The notes under the pieces: generated by a model
What the model was told of the DNA's origin: nothing
Database searches by the model: none
What the model saw: only the letters and a program-made list of their open reading frames with translations
Assembly: GCA_015711955.1 (NCBI GenBank)
Contig: JACVJK010000019.1
Coordinates: 1 to 33,301 of the forward strand
Length of the DNA: 33,301 nucleotides
DNA from: Actinomycetota bacterium
Lineage (GTDB): Bacteria; Actinomycetota; Geothermincolia; Geothermincolales; RBG-13-55-18
Direction of reading: 5' to 3'
Made by a program: the position numbers and the translations under genes
Part shown: piece after piece, positions 18,861 through 26,709 of the stretch
Layout: the number at the start of each line of letters is the position of its first letter
Position numbering within the stretch: position 1 is the stretch's first letter

Positions 18861-18917
18861 AAAGGGCGCGCCCGATGGCGCGCCCTTTTTCGATCAGGCC
18901 CCTTTCGGGGCCTGATT
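18861..18917. terminator. Back-to-back perfect hairpins; bidirectional terminator
   Basis: AAAGGGCGCGCC-CGAT-GGCGCGCCCTTTTT (18861-18890) and ATCAGGCCCC-TTTC-GGGGCCTGAT (18893-18916); read on the minus strand the second has a GAAA tetraloop and the first is followed by TTTCTTT. Confidence 0.8.
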
Positions 18918-18970
18918 CAGCAGCCCTCCGAACAATGGGCCACCCTGGGGACCATGAACCTGTACCTCAT
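18917..18970 (-). CDS. Candidate 17-aa small ORF MRYRFMVPRVAHCSEGC
   Basis: AGAAAGGAGGCAGGT-ATG (near-ideal Shine-Dalgarno and spacing), stop TGA abutting the double hairpin. Confidence 0.4.
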   Translation of the reverse strand: MRYRFMVPRVAHCSEGC

Positions 18971-19049
18971 ACCTGCCTCCTTTCTGTTTCCCCGCCTCGG
19001 TGGAGGCGGATCTGCCGACCCTGCGGGGATCATATAGGTCGCATGAACC

Positions 19050-19493
19050 TCACCCATGCACCCGGTAAGCGATTCGGCATTCTCCCACAGGACCGGGCTT
19101 GGTTACCTGGGAGAGGGACGCGTTCCTTCCCGCCACCCTCCTTATGGAGAAAAGCCCGGTGGGTATGATAGGACACATGGTGGGGGAGCCTTCCTTCCTC
19201 AGCTCCTCGTTGCCGAAACAGATGTGGCATCCCTGGACTTCCACCGCTATCTCGTCTTCGGAAACTTCCACCTTTACATCTTTGCAGAAATTCAGCTCAT
19301 CCCGAAGATATCTCTCGTATGCAGCAGCGAAATCGCCCAGATCACCCACCTCGCCCGCCTTGCCACGGAATTCTTCGGCCCATAAGGATCCTATCCTGGA
19401 CTTCATGTTCTCCAGCCGGTCGCCCAGGACCTTCACCACCGCGTGATGGTATCTTTTGATGAATTCCCTTTCCCTTTCGGACATTTTCCCCAC
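19050..19493 (-). CDS. Uncharacterised ~147-aa protein with Cys motif
   Basis: Acidic helical N-terminal half and VEVQGCHICFGNEELRKEGSPTMCPIIPTGLFSI; ORF with start close to GGGAAGTGGGGAAA. Confidence 0.6.
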   Translation of the reverse strand: MGKMSEREREFIKRYHHAVVKVLGDRLENMKSRIGSLWAEEFRGKAGEVGDLGDFAAAYERYLRDELNFCKDVKVEVSEDEIAVEVQGCHICFGNEELRKEGSPTMCPIIPTGLFSIRRVAGRNASLSQVTKPGPVGECRIAYRVHG

Positions 19494-19617
19494 TTCCCTT
19501 CAGCTTAACGGATTGACATGGATTCTGCCCTGATATATACGTCCTGCGGACGGATTAGGGGCAAAGTGCTCGTCATCGCCTTGCCCACGACTCCCATGAC
19601 ACTTCGTTCTCTCCCCG

Positions 19618-19836
19618 TCAGACCATCTTCACCGCGAAAAGGTCACAAGCGTGAGAGCATTCACCGCAACGGCGGCACCTCTCCCAGTCGATGAAGACAT
19701 CATGGGCTTTGCCTTCTCCGCCCTTTTCCCGCACCGTGAAGGCTCCATGGGGACAGTGCTTGGCAGCCTTACATGATTTCCCCACCGATTCCACGTCGCA
19801 CCTCAGCCGATCCACCCACGGCATCTTGTTCCTCAA
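19618..19836 (-). CDS. 4Fe-4S ferredoxin-like protein
   Basis: CDVESVGKSCKAAKHCPHGAF and CRRCGECSHACDLFAV; TTG start at 19836 preceded by GGAGGTGG. The supplied ORF starts further upstream, at 19878. Confidence 0.75.
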   Translation of the reverse strand: MRNKMPWVDRLRCDVESVGKSCKAAKHCPHGAFTVREKGGEGKAHDVFIDWERCRRCGECSHACDLFAVKMV

Positions 19837-20037
19837 AGTAACCACCTCCGATACCCATAGGGGTATTGTATGGAACAAATCCCGTGTGGGGGATGAGATG
19901 GATCAGCGTCCGTAATAGGATCCCCTGAGGGTGAAGAGAACCCCTTGGAGGTGAAAGAGGCGCTTTCTGCCCGCAAATCGCGCGATCCCTTGGGTAGAGT
20001 GGTTTATTTTCCCCCAAATGTGGTAAATTAGAAAATA

Positions 20038-20114
20038 GAAAGCTCCCGAGGTAAAGCGAGATTGCGGGGATCTCCGCTCAGTTGGGAAAGAAGAGGCTTT
20101 ACTCGGGAGCTTTT
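20038..20114. other. Large imperfect inverted repeat / leader hairpin upstream of the PAS sensor gene
   Basis: GAAAGCTCCCGAG-g-GTAAAGC (20038-20057) pairs with GCTTTAC-TCGGGAGCTTTT (20096-20114): 19 pairs (including one G-T) with one bulge; inner GAGAT/ATCTC hairpin (20058-20074); T-rich flanks on both strands. Confidence 0.7.
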
Positions 20115-20328
20115 CCCCGTGGGGCGCGAAAGGCCCGATCGTCGACTAATCCATGGACTTGGTCGTGCCCTCTGTCCTTCCCCGAGCCGCGGGCAAGCGA
20201 TTACCTGCGAGAACGTCGAGGCATTTCGGGAGGAAAAGCGAAAGAGGACGTCGAAGACCATAGACGGCGGGATAGAACCTTTCTTTGATCATATCGCCGG
20301 TGAACAACAGGTTGGAGATGGATCTCTC

Positions 20329-22740
20329 ATGGAAGGGATGAATGCCCTTTTCGCTTCCCTGCTTCTGGACGAGCAGGCGAGGGTGATCGACGGAAATCGA
20401 GATGCAGAGGTTCTCCTGGGTTGTCCTCTGGAAGAGGCTCGAAAAATACCCCTGGAGAAGTTGAACTCTTCTTTGTTCCAGATACTCAAGGACCTCTTGG
20501 ATAAGGCCCGCAGGGGAAAGGGGGTTGAAAACTACTCCTTCGCCTACAAACTTGGGAGAAGGCTGACGCGGCTCATGGCTTCCGTCACCCCATATCCCCT
20601 GGAGGCCTTGGGTTCGGTGGGCACTTTGGTGACCATCAAAGGGGAGGCGGCAGTACGGCGTCCCGCGTCAGCGGTTGAGGAAAGGATACAGCAAGAGAAG
20701 GGAGATTCGGGAGACTTCAAGAGTTTCCTGCAAATTCTCCCCGAACCCGCTTTCCTCCTGGACGAGGAGGGAAATTTCCTCTTCGCAAATCAGGCGCTGT
20801 GCCGATTGATTGGACACTCCCCCGAGGATATCCTGGGACGCCCCCTTTCGTTCTTGCTGGGCAGGGATCATCCTCCGGGAACCCAGGAAAAGCTCCTCGA
20901 AGCCTCCTTGCTTGCACCTTGGAGGGGAGAGCTCCAGTTGCAAGGGCAAGGTGGCCGCACGTTCTTGCGAGCCACCTGTTCCCTGATCCCGATGGGAGAA
21001 GATGGCGGGAGATGTTTTCTGTTCCTGGCTTGGGATTGCGGTGACGAGGTGAGAATACGCCGGGAGCGGGAAGGGGAGATCAAGAAGCTCTGGGGCAGAC
21101 TCGACGCCACGGGCCTCGGAATAGTGGCCTTCACACCCGATCGGCGCATCACCGCCTTCAGCGTGGGAGCCGAGGAGGCCTTGGGTGTCGGCAGGGAAGT
21201 GGCCATCGGATCCTTGCTGGAGGAAATCCTCCCCCTTGACCTCAAGGTCATGAGGGAGGTCTTAGAGGCAGTGGCACAAGAAGGAGAGGCAGCCTTCTCC
21301 ATGACCTTGAAAGGCAAAAGGGAAGGCAAGGACATTCATTATGAGTGCAGGGCGAGGAAAGTGGAAGGAGGGGATCCCAAGGCGCCGGAGACGGTGATAC
21401 TTTTGGCTCCCACCGAAAAGACGAATGAACCCTCGGAGGAGGAGCTCTGGGTCAGGAAATGGTGGGAGGAAAGATTCTACTCCCTCTGCCTGGAGAGCAT
21501 GCTCCAGGGGAGTGACGAGGAGGTTTTCTGGTCGGGCGCGCTGCGTCTCTTCGAAGGCGAGAAGATGGCGGAAGGAGGCGCTGTCTTAGTGGTCGAGGGC
21601 GGTGGCCTCCGGCTGTCAGCGGCATTCGGCCTCGATTTGAGGGAACGTGAGAGGCTGGCTGGACTTCGTCCCCGGGGCGACTCCCTAAACCTGTGGACCT
21701 TCTCGCCTTTCCTCGAGATAAGTTTCCAAGGAGGGATCCCGAGACGGGGGTGGGACGAGGCCAAGACTTACTTCGAGGATCCAGAATGTCTTTCCCGGCT
21801 GGCGGGGGAGAGGAGATGGAAGAGCGTGGCCGTGTTCCCCGTGGGGAGAAAGGAGGTGGTCGCCCTCCTCGTTTTAGGAGGCTTGCATTGGAGGCACTCC
21901 GACGTCTTGTGCGCGGTGGAAGCCATGCTGGAGGGCTGGAACAGGGCTCGTGCCCTGCGGTCAGCTGGAGCCGCCTACCAGGGGAAATCGGCCAAGCAGG
22001 GTGGAGTCGCCAAGGCTGCTGGTAGGCGGGAAACGCACGGGCTTACCAAGGGATTTGAGGTCGATCAGGGCCTAACCCTTCTTCCCACCGAGGAGGATGC
22101 TGCTTCCGAGGAAAACACCGGAAAAGACCCCTCGAGTCCGTCGAGCGCGGGGGAGTTTCGAGGGGAACTGCTACTCAAGGCCAGGGAGGCCAAAGGCCAG
22201 GATTCCGCAGAGGAGATCCCGCTTTGGAGCAAGAGGTTCCCGTCAAGATCAGGGGGGCTTCTGGACTTGAATGACTTCGCAAAAAGGCTGAGGAGGCGCA
22301 TGCAGGAGATTCACGGCAACGTCCTGCTCTTCGAGGTGGAGGAGGACCTACCCCGCGTTTATCTCGACGAGGGAACATTGGAGAATCTGTTATTGAGTTT
22401 GGTGGGAGACGCCGTGGAGGCGTCACCATCGGGCAGTCCGGTGGTCTTCGGGGTGGAGAGGTGGGGAGACGAGATACTGTTTCGAGTGGAAGATCAAGGT
22501 ATGCCCCCTTTCCCAGGAACAGATGGGGAAGGAGGAGCCCTGCAGCCCACCCCATCCGCCGGCGAGCGGGGGGGCGAGCCGCAGTCGGTTCCAAAGAACA
22601 GGGAGTCCAGGCTGAAGCAATATGAGGAATTGGCGAGAAGGGTCAGGGGATCCCTTACCTGGAAGAGCACTCCGGGAGAGGGCAACGTGGTATATCTGCG
22701 GGTGGGCATAATTCCTTTCCTGGGTCGGGCAGAGGCCTGA
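20329..22740 (+). CDS. Multi-PAS sensory protein with a degenerate histidine-kinase-type ATPase C-terminus
   Basis: PAS-like segments (LPEPAFLLDEEGNFLFANQALCRLIGHSPEDILGRPL and others); HATPase-like EGTLENLLLSLVGDAVEAS...FRVEDQGMPPF. The open frame begins at 20062, but the leader hairpin makes the ATG at 20329 more plausible. Confidence 0.7.
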   Translation: MEGMNALFASLLLDEQARVIDGNRDAEVLLGCPLEEARKIPLEKLNSSLFQILKDLLDKARRGKGVENYSFAYKLGRRLTRLMASVTPYPLEALGSVGTLVTIKGEAAVRRPASAVEERIQQEKGDSGDFKSFLQILPEPAFLLDEEGNFLFANQALCRLIGHSPEDILGRPLSFLLGRDHPPGTQEKLLEASLLAPWRGELQLQGQGGRTFLRATCSLIPMGEDGGRCFLFLAWDCGDEVRIRREREGEIKKLWGRLDATGLGIVAFTPDRRITAFSVGAEEALGVGREVAIGSLLEEILPLDLKVMREVLEAVAQEGEAAFSMTLKGKREGKDIHYECRARKVEGGDPKAPETVILLAPTEKTNEPSEEELWVRKWWEERFYSLCLESMLQGSDEEVFWSGALRLFEGEKMAEGGAVLVVEGGGLRLSAAFGLDLRERERLAGLRPRGDSLNLWTFSPFLEISFQGGIPRRGWDEAKTYFEDPECLSRLAGERRWKSVAVFPVGRKEVVALLVLGGLHWRHSDVLCAVEAMLEGWNRARALRSAGAAYQGKSAKQGGVAKAAGRRETHGLTKGFEVDQGLTLLPTEEDAASEENTGKDPSSPSSAGEFRGELLLKAREAKGQDSAEEIPLWSKRFPSRSGGLLDLNDFAKRLRRRMQEIHGNVLLFEVEEDLPRVYLDEGTLENLLLSLVGDAVEASPSGSPVVFGVERWGDEILFRVEDQGMPPFPGTDGEGGALQPTPSAGERGGEPQSVPKNRESRLKQYEELARRVRGSLTWKSTPGEGNVVYLRVGIIPFLGRAEA

Positions 22741-22835
22741 CCTGCCGGTGACGACACCCCTTTGCCGTTTAAATCGCGGCTGTGCCGGTGGTCAGCGGAC
22801 CCGAGGCGCAGAGCTCGTCCGTTGCAAGGAGGTAG

Positions 22836-22862
22836 GAAAAACGCCTTTCCGAGAGGAAAGGC
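22836..22862 (-). terminator. Minus-strand intrinsic terminator with no annotated upstream gene
   Basis: Minus strand: GCCTTTCC-TCTC-GGAAAGGC-GTTTTT (perfect 8-bp stem). Confidence 0.65.
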
Positions 22863-22867
22863 CTGGT

Positions 22868-22899
22868 GTTGCCTTTCCTGATGGTTCCCTTTCCTGATG
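22868..22899. repeat. Two tandem 16-bp repeats able to pair with the adjacent terminator arm
   Basis: GTTGCCTTTCCTGATG (22868-22883) and GTTCCCTTTCCTGATG (22884-22899), 15/16 identical. Confidence 0.8.
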
Positions 22900-23115
22900 A
22901 GCGGCATCCACGAAGTTCTTTCACGGCCGTGGGTCATGTTGAGCTGAGGCCTCGAAGATTTACTGCCGCCACGCGTTCCCACCTTGGATTGGGTCCGTAT
23001 TTCCCGTGGCACGACCTCCCTAGTCCTGCCTTCCTCATGCCCCCGAAGGCAATGGCCGGATAGCCGTGGTCCAAGGCCGGATGGTTGTCGCCTTTCTTGG
23101 GGACGAGGCAGCAGG

Positions 23116-23163
23116 TTGACGGAAATAGTCAGGGACTTTACGATAAGACTGACCGGTTGGTCT
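23116..23163 (+). promoter_or_regulatory. Sigma70-type promoter overlapping a TetR-type operator palindrome
   Basis: TTGACG-17 nt-TACGAT (23116-23144), followed by imperfect palindrome AGACTGACCGGTTGGTCT (23146-23163; 7 of 9 arm positions symmetrical) covering the predicted +1. Confidence 0.7.
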
Positions 23164-23180
23164 AATCACGCCTCGGGGGA

Positions 23181-23858
23181 ATGCGAAAGAGTCTGGGGCT
23201 GCGGCGCAACCCGTCCAAGGACGAAAGGGAAAAGACCTTGAAGGAGGCGGCGCTCAAGGTCTTTTCCCAAAAGGGCTACCATAGGGCCACCATGTCCGAG
23301 ATAGCCCTAGAGGCAGGCTACGGCAAAGGAACCCTCTACTGGTATTGGAGGTCCAAGGAAGACCTCTATTTCTCCCTCATAGAGGACATGCACCGGGAGT
23401 TCCTCCGGGTAGTGGAGGAATGCGTTGTCGGGGATGAGCCCGCCTTTTGCAAGCTTGAAAAAATGGGCCATCAGGTGGTGGACCTCTATTACAGGCTGCG
23501 CGATTACTGCAAACTCTCCTGGAAGATGAGGGCTGAGGAATTGGAGACCTTTTCCCCTCAATACGTGGAGAGGCTCCGGGACTACATAAAAAGGACCAAG
23601 GAGGCCCTCGCCACCATCATGAGGCAGGGGGTCGAGGAGGGACTCTTCCCACCCCATGACCCCTATTACCTCGCCTGCATTCTCATGGGGCTCATCGAGG
23701 GCCTGGAGATCCAGTGGCTGGAGGATTCCCAGGCCTTTGACCTGCGCAAGGGCATGCAAATAATTCTCGATTTCTTCGGAAAGCACTTGATCCCCGCCGC
23801 GGAATGTCTCCCGCGGGAGGACAAAATGGGCATCATCGGCGAGGAGGTGGATCCATGA
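23181..23858 (+). CDS. TetR/AcrR family transcriptional regulator
   Basis: AALKVFSQKGYHRATMSEIALEAGYGKGTLYWYWRSKEDLYFSLIEDM helix-turn-helix. Confidence 0.93.
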   Translation: MRKSLGLRRNPSKDEREKTLKEAALKVFSQKGYHRATMSEIALEAGYGKGTLYWYWRSKEDLYFSLIEDMHREFLRVVEECVVGDEPAFCKLEKMGHQVVDLYYRLRDYCKLSWKMRAEELETFSPQYVERLRDYIKRTKEALATIMRQGVEEGLFPPHDPYYLACILMGLIEGLEIQWLEDSQAFDLRKGMQIILDFFGKHLIPAAECLPREDKMGIIGEEVDP

Positions 23859-25075
23859 AGACCCTGGCGGTACTGGGAGGGTGCGGCGCAGTGGGCGGCA
23901 CCGCGGTGAGGGTGCTGGCCACCACCCGGTATTTCGACCAAATTTACATAGCCGACCGGGAGGTGGAGGAGGCCCGCAGGATGGCAGAGGAACTGGGAAA
24001 GGAACGCTTCGAGGCCTATGCCTTGGACGCGGATGACCCACAAAGCGTGAGGGGGATCATGGGCAGGGCAGACTTGGTCCTCAACTGCGTGGGTCCCTTC
24101 TATCACTACGGGCCGATCCTGCTGAGGGCGGCCATCGACATGGGAGTCGACTACGTGGACATATGCGATGACATGGACGCCACCGCCGAGATGCTGGAGC
24201 TCGACGGGGAGGCTAAGGCAAAGGGCGTTTCGGCTCTGGTGGGTATGGGGAGCTCGCCGGGCATGGCCAACCTGTTGGTTCGCTTCTGTGCCGAGCGCAT
24301 GTTGGACCAGGTGGATTCGGTGGACATCTATCATGCCCACGGCGGCGAGCCGGTGGAGGGACCGGCGGTGATAAAACACCGCTTCCATTCCATGGAGATA
24401 GATATCCCGGTTTTCTTGGACGGGGAATTCCGCACGGTACGCCTGTTCGAGGATAGCGGGAGAGCCCTGGAAGAAGAGACCGAGTTCAAGAACATCGGCA
24501 CATATCCCGTTTACGCCTATCCCCACCCGGAGACCATCACCCTTCCCAAGTACATCAAGGGGGTGAGGAGGGTCACCAATTTGGGACTGGTCCTCCCCGT
24601 CGCCTACGCGGAGCTCATAAAGAGCATGGTGAGACTGGGGCTGACCTCGGACGAGCCCCTGGATGTGCAGGGCCAAAAGGTCATTCCCCGGGAGTTCGCC
24701 GTCGCCTTCGTCCTCTCCCGAAGGCAGAAGCTGCTCGAAGAGGCGGGCATCACCGAGCCCATGGGATGCTTGAAAATCGTGGTGAAAGGGCTGAAGGACG
24801 GCGAGCCCCATACCTATGTCTTCTCCATGACTTCCAAGGGAATGGGTATGGGCGAGGGCACGGGAATACCGGCCGCCTTGGGTGCCATAGCCATGAGCGA
24901 GGGCATGATAGCCCTCAAGGGCGTCTTCCCTCCCGAAGCAGCTCTGGATCCCATGGACATGATAAGGCTAGCTGGAGAGGTCATCAGGTCCTCGGGCAAG
25001 GGCGAGTCTGTTCCCCTCTACATCGACCACATAGATCAGCACGGGAGGACGGAATCCCTGGATCTCAAGTTCTGA
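23855..25075 (+). CDS. Saccharopine dehydrogenase-like NAD(P)-binding oxidoreductase
   Basis: MKTLAVLGGCGAVGGTAVRVLA Rossmann motif, VLNCVGPFYHYG, GVDYVDICDD, GMGSSPGMANLL; ATGA overlap with the TetR stop. Confidence 0.87.
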   Translation: MKTLAVLGGCGAVGGTAVRVLATTRYFDQIYIADREVEEARRMAEELGKERFEAYALDADDPQSVRGIMGRADLVLNCVGPFYHYGPILLRAAIDMGVDYVDICDDMDATAEMLELDGEAKAKGVSALVGMGSSPGMANLLVRFCAERMLDQVDSVDIYHAHGGEPVEGPAVIKHRFHSMEIDIPVFLDGEFRTVRLFEDSGRALEEETEFKNIGTYPVYAYPHPETITLPKYIKGVRRVTNLGLVLPVAYAELIKSMVRLGLTSDEPLDVQGQKVIPREFAVAFVLSRRQKLLEEAGITEPMGCLKIVVKGLKDGEPHTYVFSMTSKGMGMGEGTGIPAALGAIAMSEGMIALKGVFPPEAALDPMDMIRLAGEVIRSSGKGESVPLYIDHIDQHGRTESLDLKF

Positions 25076-25084
25076 CGAGGCGCC

Positions 25085-26668
25085 TTGACGACCGTGGAGG
25101 GAGTCGTGGGAGAAGGCAAGTTGATCCTCAGCTACGACGTGGGCACCGGAGGCGTTAAGGCCGCCCTGGTGGACCTTTCCGGGGAGGTGATAGCCAAAAC
25201 CTTCCAGGCTTACCCCCTTCACCATCCCAAGCCGCACTGGGCGGAACAGGATCCGGAGGATTGGTGGAAGGCGGTCTGCGTCGCCACTGAGCAGCTCATG
25301 TCCCAAGCGGGGGTGGCGCCGGACAAGGTGGCGGGCCTGGGCTTTGCCTGCCAGATGATGGGATTGGTGGCGGTGAACCCAAAAGGCAGACCCCTCCGGC
25401 CGGCGGTCATATGGATGGATAACCGGGCCGAGGACCAGGCGAAGAGGCTGGTGAGGAAGATCGGTGGGCCCCGGGTGGCCATGCTTCTCGCCGGGGCCGT
25501 GCCATCGGGGAAGGACGTGGTGTGCAAGCTTCAATGGATGAGGGAGGAGGAGCCCCGGGTATTCCGGGAGACCCACAAATTCCTGGACGTCACCGGTTAT
25601 CTCGTGTGTAGGGCCACAGGAGAGATGGTCATGGACCACACGGCCGGAGGGGTCACGGGGTTGCTCGATTCCAAAACCCGGGATTGGTCCCGTTTTCTGG
25701 CGAGGATACTCGGGGTTCCGCTAAGCAAGCTGCCGAAGTTGAAGGCCTGCACCGAGGTGGTGGGAGGTCTCAAGAGGGAAGCTGCCCTCGAGATGGGCTT
25801 GGTTCCCCGTTTGCCAGTGATCGCAGGCATGGGTGATGTGCCCGCCGCCGCCACCGGTTCGGGCGCCCTGGAAGATGGGGACGCTCATTATTATCTGGGG
25901 ACCTCGGGGTGGTTGTGCGTGAGCGTCAGAAGGCCGGTGAACATCGGAAGGCACGGAATGGTTTCGGTGGTTTCGCCGGACCCGGAGATGTTCTTGCTCA
26001 TAGGGGAGACGGAGACGGCCGGGGCATGCCTCAGGTGGTTCGCGGAACACCTCTCAAGGCCCGAGGAGAGGGAAGCCGCGGCTCAGAGGGGTGGGGAGAT
26101 GGCCATTTTCGAGGTTCTGGACGAGGTGGCGGGAGAGGTGGAGCCAGGAGCCGGAAGACTGCTGTTCGCACCCTGGATGTTCGGGGAGAGGTCCCCCATC
26201 ACCGATGTGTCGCTGCGCAGCGCCTTCGTGAACCTCTCACTGGAACACGGGAGGGAGCATCTACTCCGATCCATCTACGAAGGTGTGGCCTTCAACTGTC
26301 GTTGGCTCCTGGAGGTGGCTGAAAGGAAAGGTTACCCTTGCCGCACGTTGAGGGCCATAGGGGGAGGGGCTCGCAGCGACCTGTGGATGCAGATACTCTC
26401 CGACGTCACCGAGAGGACGGTGGAAGCGGTGAAGAACCCGCAGGAGGCGGGGGCCGTGGGATGTGCCTTGGCGGTGGCGGTGGGATTGGGAAGGCTGAGG
26501 AGGTATAGGGACATAAAGGGCACCGTTAGGTTGAGGAGGACCTTCAGGCCACGTCGGGAGTACTGCCGGGTATATGGGGAGATGTACGCGTCCTTCAAGT
26601 GTCTTTACGAGAGCATAAGGGGCATATGCCGGGAACTTAACGAGGGGGGGAAAGCCTGTGAGGTTTAG
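25085..26668 (+). CDS. FGGY-family carbohydrate kinase (xylulokinase-like)
   Basis: LSYDVGTGGVKAALVDLSGEV, HWAEQDPEDWWKAV, RPAVIWMDNRAEDQA, RAIGGGARSDLWMQILSDVTERTVEAV; TTG start. Confidence 0.9.
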   Translation: MTTVEGVVGEGKLILSYDVGTGGVKAALVDLSGEVIAKTFQAYPLHHPKPHWAEQDPEDWWKAVCVATEQLMSQAGVAPDKVAGLGFACQMMGLVAVNPKGRPLRPAVIWMDNRAEDQAKRLVRKIGGPRVAMLLAGAVPSGKDVVCKLQWMREEEPRVFRETHKFLDVTGYLVCRATGEMVMDHTAGGVTGLLDSKTRDWSRFLARILGVPLSKLPKLKACTEVVGGLKREAALEMGLVPRLPVIAGMGDVPAAATGSGALEDGDAHYYLGTSGWLCVSVRRPVNIGRHGMVSVVSPDPEMFLLIGETETAGACLRWFAEHLSRPEEREAAAQRGGEMAIFEVLDEVAGEVEPGAGRLLFAPWMFGERSPITDVSLRSAFVNLSLEHGREHLLRSIYEGVAFNCRWLLEVAERKGYPCRTLRAIGGGARSDLWMQILSDVTERTVEAVKNPQEAGAVGCALAVAVGLGRLRRYRDIKGTVRLRRTFRPRREYCRVYGEMYASFKCLYESIRGICRELNEGGKACEV

Positions 26669-26709
26669 CTGAATAAAGAGGAAAGGAAGGCGGTTTTCGC
26701 GAGAAGGGG

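Noticed and set aside
18891-18970. TGA of the 17-aa ORF as a selenocysteine codon with the following hairpin as SECIS
   Set aside because: The hairpin is a simple perfect stem with a GAAA loop, followed immediately by an intrinsic terminator, leaving little room for a read-through protein.
20062-20328. N-terminal extension of the 892-aa PAS protein
   Set aside because: Starts within a long hairpin, basic/biased composition and no PAS similarity until about residue 90; probably leader sequence.
23666-24811. 381-aa minus-strand ORF
   Set aside because: Antisense to the saccharopine-DH-like gene; no coherent domain.
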